Shown piece by piece: positions 4,841 to 5,973 of a stretch of DNA of 5,973 bases (position 1 is the first letter of the stretch; each line of letters begins with the position of its first letter). The DNA is from Nitrososphaeraceae archaeon (lineage in GTDB: Archaea; Thermoproteota; Nitrososphaeria; Nitrososphaerales; Nitrososphaeraceae), in contig JAICHI010000074.1 in NCBI GenBank assembly GCA_025922735.1, positions 1-5,973 of the forward strand. The letters are read 5' to 3'. Under the pieces are notes generated by a model. The model had not been told where the DNA came from, ran no database searches, and saw nothing but the letters and a program-made list of their open reading frames with translations. The position numbers and the translations under genes were made by a program.

Positions 4841-5973
4841 ATGAAAGAGGGTCTCGTATTGATTGAAGCTATCGGCTTTGTGATAATCATAGTAATATCA
4901 TTAGCACTACCAATGGCCAATAGCTCAAATCCTCTACTAGCCTATTATTCTCTATTACCTGCAATCAGTGCTTTTGGTTCAGACGGCGGCCTGACCAGTG
5001 GTTCCTTGGCAGGAGTCATGTATGTACAAAACTCAAATGGTAGCAGTGTTTCCGTCGTAGACCTGGCGACAAACACAAATTTGTTGAATATGATAGTTGA
5101 TGGGACGCTTCATAATATCGAACTCTCTGAAGATCAGCTGACGCTTCATATCATGACAACAAACAGGGATTCTGGAACCATCTTCATGCTCAATACTACA
5201 AACAACGAGCTAATTAGAGAGGTGTATACAGAAGCTTCTGTCCAAGATATTGCAACCGTTAATGATACTTTGTATATGAGTGACGAAATCGGAGGAAAGA
5301 TACTGGTGACAAACGTAAACGGAACTCTCATAAATGAAATCGATGTTGGTTCTAGACCTCAATTCATGGAAGTAAGACCTGATGGACAAGTGCTATATGT
5401 CACTAGGTTAGGAGGTCCTATCTCAGTAGTTGACTTGGAACAGAATGTAGTGATAAAGGAAATAGATTCTGGGAGTATGCCTCATCGTCTTTCCTTTACT
5501 AACGACGGCTCAAGGCTATTCGTTGTAAACGCTGGAAGCGATACTCTGTCAGTTATCGACTCGCACAAACACGAAATAATCAAAACTATCCCTGTTGGCG
5601 ATAATCCACAATACGTTGCATTAAACCCTGATGAGACGCTTGCTTATGTAACGAATAAGGACTCTAACACGGTATCAATAGTGGATACACAAGCTATTGA
5701 AGTGGTAAATGAAATTGCCGTTGGCAACGGACCTTATGGAATTGCATTTAGTGCAGACAGCGGCGATTTGCTCTATGTTAGTAACATGAGGGGAAATGAT
5801 TTGTCCATTATCAATACTACAAGTAACAACATTAGTGATAAAATCTCTACAGGGGGCGCAGGACCAAATCAAGTGGTTGTAAGAAAACCTGATATTGAAA
5901 TAGTAAGAGATGAAGATGAGAATAGTATTAGTAATAATTCGCCTCTTATTGCCCGTGTATTTGTTGAAGTGCC
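4841..5973 (+). CDS. Exported YVTN beta-propeller repeat protein, C-terminus cut by window edge
   Basis: I translated this frame by hand: 377 codons are open to the edge. An N-terminal hydrophobic span (about 5-24, VLIEAIGFVIIIVISLALPM) after a short charged start reads as a signal peptide or membrane anchor, so the rest should lie outside the cell. Propeller blades of about 40 residues follow. The clearest begin at LYVTRLGG (185), LFVVNAGSD (226), AYVTNKDSN (268) and LYVSNMRGN (311), each followed by a (S)IVD-type strand, a V-G turn with Pro, and a PD/AD turn. Earlier blades (about 60-180) are more divergent. At least seven units can be outlined. After residue 350 comes an acidic, Asn/Ser-rich linker (351-367), then the start of something else (PLIARVFVEV). 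Many N-X-S/T sites suit a glycosylated surface protein. The start is ATG 4841, the first start after an in-frame TAG at 4835. Role (adhesion, cell-surface scaffold or ligand binding) unknown. Confidence 0.88.
   Translation, partial: MKEGLVLIEAIGFVIIIVISLALPMANSSNPLLAYYSLLPAISAFGSDGGLTSGSLAGVMYVQNSNGSSVSVVDLATNTNLLNMIVDGTLHNIELSEDQLTLHIMTTNRDSGTIFMLNTTNNELIREVYTEASVQDIATVNDTLYMSDEIGGKILVTNVNGTLINEIDVGSRPQFMEVRPDGQVLYVTRLGGPISVVDLEQNVVIKEIDSGSMPHRLSFTNDGSRLFVVNAGSDTLSVIDSHKHEIIKTIPVGDNPQYVALNPDETLAYVTNKDSNTVSIVDTQAIEVVNEIAVGNGPYGIAFSADSGDLLYVSNMRGNDLSIINTTSNNISDKISTGGAGPNQVVVRKPDIEIVRDEDENSISNNSPLIARVFVEV

Noticed and set aside
4181..5872. Further frames opposite or within the reductase and propeller genes (4181-4414, 4263-4448, 5146-5331, 5675-5872)
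   Set aside because: The sense frames carry the catalytic tetrad and the YVTN blades respectively; the other frames show nothing.
5384..5890. Regularly spaced similar segments that could suggest a DNA repeat array or CRISPR
   Set aside because: The periodicity of about 125 bases is that of the coded propeller blades; the DNA copies are divergent and there are no constant repeat/spacer units.

Overview
The window looks like an ordinary chromosomal segment of an archaeon, most plausibly a member of the Nitrososphaerota (Thaumarchaeota), close to the soil Nitrososphaera type. The grounds are indirect. Archaeal TATA-like boxes sit about 25-31 bases ahead of several starts. Shine-Dalgarno motifs are mostly absent, which fits leaderless or short-leader transcripts. 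GTG and TTG starts are used freely. The gene mix also fits: a MOFRL-type glycerate 2-kinase, a small zinc ribbon, a DUF2203 protein, a tiny winged helix, a MenA-like prenyltransferase and an exported YVTN propeller. No rRNA, tRNA, amo gene or other lineage marker is present, so the assignment is an inference.

Layout. The left quarter is read from the minus strand. A C-terminally cut glycerate 2-kinase (1-1210) lies 37 bases downstream of a 70-residue zinc-ribbon protein (1248-1460). A TATA-like box for the kinase is embedded in the last codons of the zinc-ribbon gene. From about 1461 to 1848 there is a divergent intergenic region without a convincing gene. It holds a strong hairpin (1508-1536) and, at its right end, a TATA-like box for the rightward genes.

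The remainder is read from the plus strand: a DUF2203 protein (1849-2250), a winged-helix protein (2287-2550) and a MenA-like UbiA prenyltransferase (2596-3477). A T-rich putative terminator follows, then an aldo/keto reductase of a distinctive long-insert subfamily (3581-4789), and an exported beta-propeller protein that runs off the right edge (4841-5973).

How the genes may work together. The kinase would feed glycerate into lower glycolysis/gluconeogenesis or the serine pathway as 2-phosphoglycerate. The prenyltransferase has the sequence style of menaquinone synthesis, which agrees with the menaquinones known from this phylum. DUF2203 and the small regulator sit directly ahead of it and may share its transcript, but no functional link is established. 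The reductase and the surface propeller appear to be separate units. I see no mobile element, CRISPR array, phage gene or clearly new defence system. The points worth a second look are the hairpin, the DUF2203/winged-helix/prenyltransferase trio, the reductase's N-terminus, and the layout of the propeller.
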